Origin: Bacteroidota bacterium
GTDB lineage: Bacteria > Bacteroidota > Bacteroidia > B-17B0 > Aurantibacillaceae
DNA length: 64,000 nt
Reading direction: 5' to 3'
Assembly (NCBI GenBank): GCA_016711805.1
Contig: JADJSH010000008.1
Location: forward strand, 1 to 64,000
In this document: positions 62,379-64,000 of the stretch, in pieces
Layout of the letters: every line of letters begins with the position of its first letter
How positions within the stretch are numbered: the first letter of the stretch is position 1
The notes under the pieces: generated by a model
What the model was told of the DNA's origin: nothing
Database searches by the model: none
The model's input: only the letters and a program-made list of their open reading frames with translations
Position numbers and translations under genes: made by a program

Positions 62379-64000
62379 TTAGTTGTAGATTAATTTAAAA
62401 ACGGTTCTTCTGTTTAATTTATGTTCACCGTCAGAGCAATCAACTCCATCGGTACAGTGGTTGGCAATCATGGTTTCTCCCATTCCTTTGGCTACTAGTC
62501 GTTTTGGGTTTATACCTCTTTGAGTCAAAAATTCAGCAACCGTTGAAGCTCTTTTTTGGGATAACAGTAAATTAAGATCTGTTCCGGCAATCGCATCTGT
62601 ATGCGATTCGATTTCTAAAGTTAATTTAGGATTAGATTTTAACGCATCTACAGCTTTCATCAACATCACTTCTGCTTCTTTCGGAAGAGTAGAGCTACCT
62701 GATTCGTAGTAGATATTTTCTATGATTTCTAATTGTTTCTTTTCAGCACCCATAGTTGTAATTTTCATCCACGGATCTGGTTCAGAAATGGTTGACATTA
62801 ATGATTTTTCGGTTTCCAAAAGTTGGTATTCAAAATATCCACTTGCATTTCTTTTGATTGTTTTGATAATTTGTCCTTTACTATTAGTAATCACAATAAC
62901 CGATGAGTTAACATTTTTTGTTTCTGCTTCATCAATTTTAAAAGAATAACTATCTCCAGGATTTACATTTAAGAAATTGAAATAGCCATTGACATCTGTT
63001 TTCTTACTTAAAATCTCACCGTTTGACTTTACAAGAAGAAGTGTTAAATTATTGATAGGAGTTTGTTCGGGCATTAAAGCATAAATTTTTCCACTTAAGT
63101 TCACAGTTAATGTTACATTGTCTATTTCCATTAGACTAAGAGCAACAAAATCGGTTTGTAATAATTCGAAATTAAATTTGTTTCGACCAGTGACATTTGA
63201 CTTTAATATTGGTTTACCAGATTTGTCGGCCAATACGAAGTTTTTATTTGTAAGCCCTAGGTTATCTTCGCCTTCAATTTCAATTAAATAATCCTTATCA
63301 AAAGGTAGATTCCTAAAAATAAAATATCCTTTATCATTAGTCGTTGTAACTATAAATTGTTCTCCTTTTTGATTAGTGATATAAATATTTTTATTTGCCA
63401 CTGGAATTTTATTTTCGTCATCTGATAGGATGTAGCCTTCCATGTTAACAATTAATCTAGTCTCGCTGACTATTTTTCCAACTTTTACGCTTTTTGATTC
63501 AGAGTTATTATAGATATCGGTTACTTTTAAATCTATTCGTTTTAAATTATCTGTTGGTATTTTAAATCTAAATTGAGGATTTAATTCTTCTGAACTAAAT
63601 GGTAATTCTCTACCATTAACCGTAATTGATTTGATCAAGCTTTTGTCGGCAACCTCCCCTCTAAAATGCAGTTTAATTGATTGTTATAAACATTAATAAA
63701 GTTATTTTGATCTACGAAAGGATAAAACCACTTGATAACAGGAGCATCACTCTCTTTGTTGGCAATATAGTTCTTTTCTTCAGCCTCTTTCAATAATGTA
63801 AATGCTTCTTTATTATTTAGAGAAATACTAAGGTATTTTTTGCAGGTCGCAATAGTTTCTTTATAGTTATGAAGTTCCATTAAACATTGAGCTTTTAAAA
63901 AATACGCAAGAGATAATTTATCGTCTAATAAAACACATTTGGTAAAATCGCTGATTGCGCTATTGTATTGGTAGGTTTTTTTTAAAACGATGCCACGTTG
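62379..64000 (-). pseudogene. OmpA-family outer-membrane protein with TPR and Ig-like repeats, one frameshift, 5' end outside window
   Basis: The frame runs in from the right edge: AISDFTKCVLLDDKLSLAYFLKAQCLMELHNYKETIATCKKYL is a TPR region. Adding one A at 63672-63674 joins it to LHFRGEVADKSLIKSITVNGRELPF and the remaining 400 residues: an Ig-like part, carboxypeptidase-like repeats (TNDKGYFIFRNLPF, TDVNGYFNFLNVNPG), and a C-terminal OmpA domain (LTLEIESHTDAIAGTDLNLLLSQKRASTVAEFL ... GMGETMIANHC) that binds peptidoglycan. Related TPR-OmpA proteins (PorE-like) anchor type IX secretion parts, but this link is only suggested. Confidence 0.8.

Noticed and set aside
1..64000. tRNA, rRNA, tmRNA or riboswitch genes
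   Set aside because: Intergenic stretches were read for cloverleaf ends with CCA and TTC loops, for rRNA words and for common riboswitch cores; none was convincing.

Overview
The window comes from a low-G+C member of the Bacteroidota; the class cannot be fixed from the sequence. The evidence is a Por/type IX secretion C-terminal sorting domain on the 948-residue metalloprotease (45519-48365), a TonB-dependent receptor with an N-terminal carboxypeptidase-like domain, the HYC_CC_PP, DUF2911 and DUF6265 families, -7 promoter boxes of the TAnnTTTG type, several TTG and GTG starts, and repeats typical of the phylum (GGGCGTG...CACGCC and CACTTCGACTCC...).

Region 1 (about 0.9-20.4 kb) is accessory DNA. 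It reads as an integron-like cassette array without a visible integrase. On the minus strand each unit starts with a GTT core, carries small genes of mostly unknown function, ends with a complementary core (GTTATAGGC/GCCTATAAC, GTTAGTGGCA/TGCCACTAAC, GTTACCTG/CAGGTAAC, GTTAGGTG/CACCTAAC), and is separated from the next by a 150-200 bp imperfect palindrome. Two units are very large. The 3.7 kb unit (3994-7708) holds a wrecked T9SS-type secreted protein gene. The 10.5 kb unit (8504-19023) holds a conserved hypothetical gene, a Gabija-like pair (OLD-family nuclease GajA and UvrD-like helicase GajB), and an ABC transporter whose permease is fused to an M1 aminopeptidase. Both share the same terminal repeats: a 240-bp block with 20-bp tandem repeats on the left, and a 280-bp hairpin-rich block on the right.

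Region 2 (20.5-64 kb) is ordinary chromosome: ligA; a metal-related trio (HYC_CC_PP protein, HMA protein, TonB receptor); a run with rlmB, arfB, a sigma-54 type response regulator, a DUF6265 lipoprotein and murQ; a DUF559 nuclease gene inside inverted repeats; VF530 and DUF2911 proteins; a PIG-L deacetylase/small membrane protein/sodium symporter operon; meaB with a glycosyltransferase; an HPP protein; an ABC exporter; an NlpC/P60 peptidase; an alpha-oxoamine synthase family PLP enzyme; TatD and tcdA; the T9SS metalloprotease; an HD hydrolase; an aminotransferase; a rhomboid; guaB; def; pheT; the threonylcarbamoyl-AMP synthase; cmk; a desaturase; and an OmpA protein running off the right end.

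Caution: at least eleven otherwise good genes are each broken by one missing base in an A/T run. This looks like homopolymer undercalling in a long-read assembly and is worst in the repetitive accessory region. Genes typed pseudogene here may be intact in the living cell.
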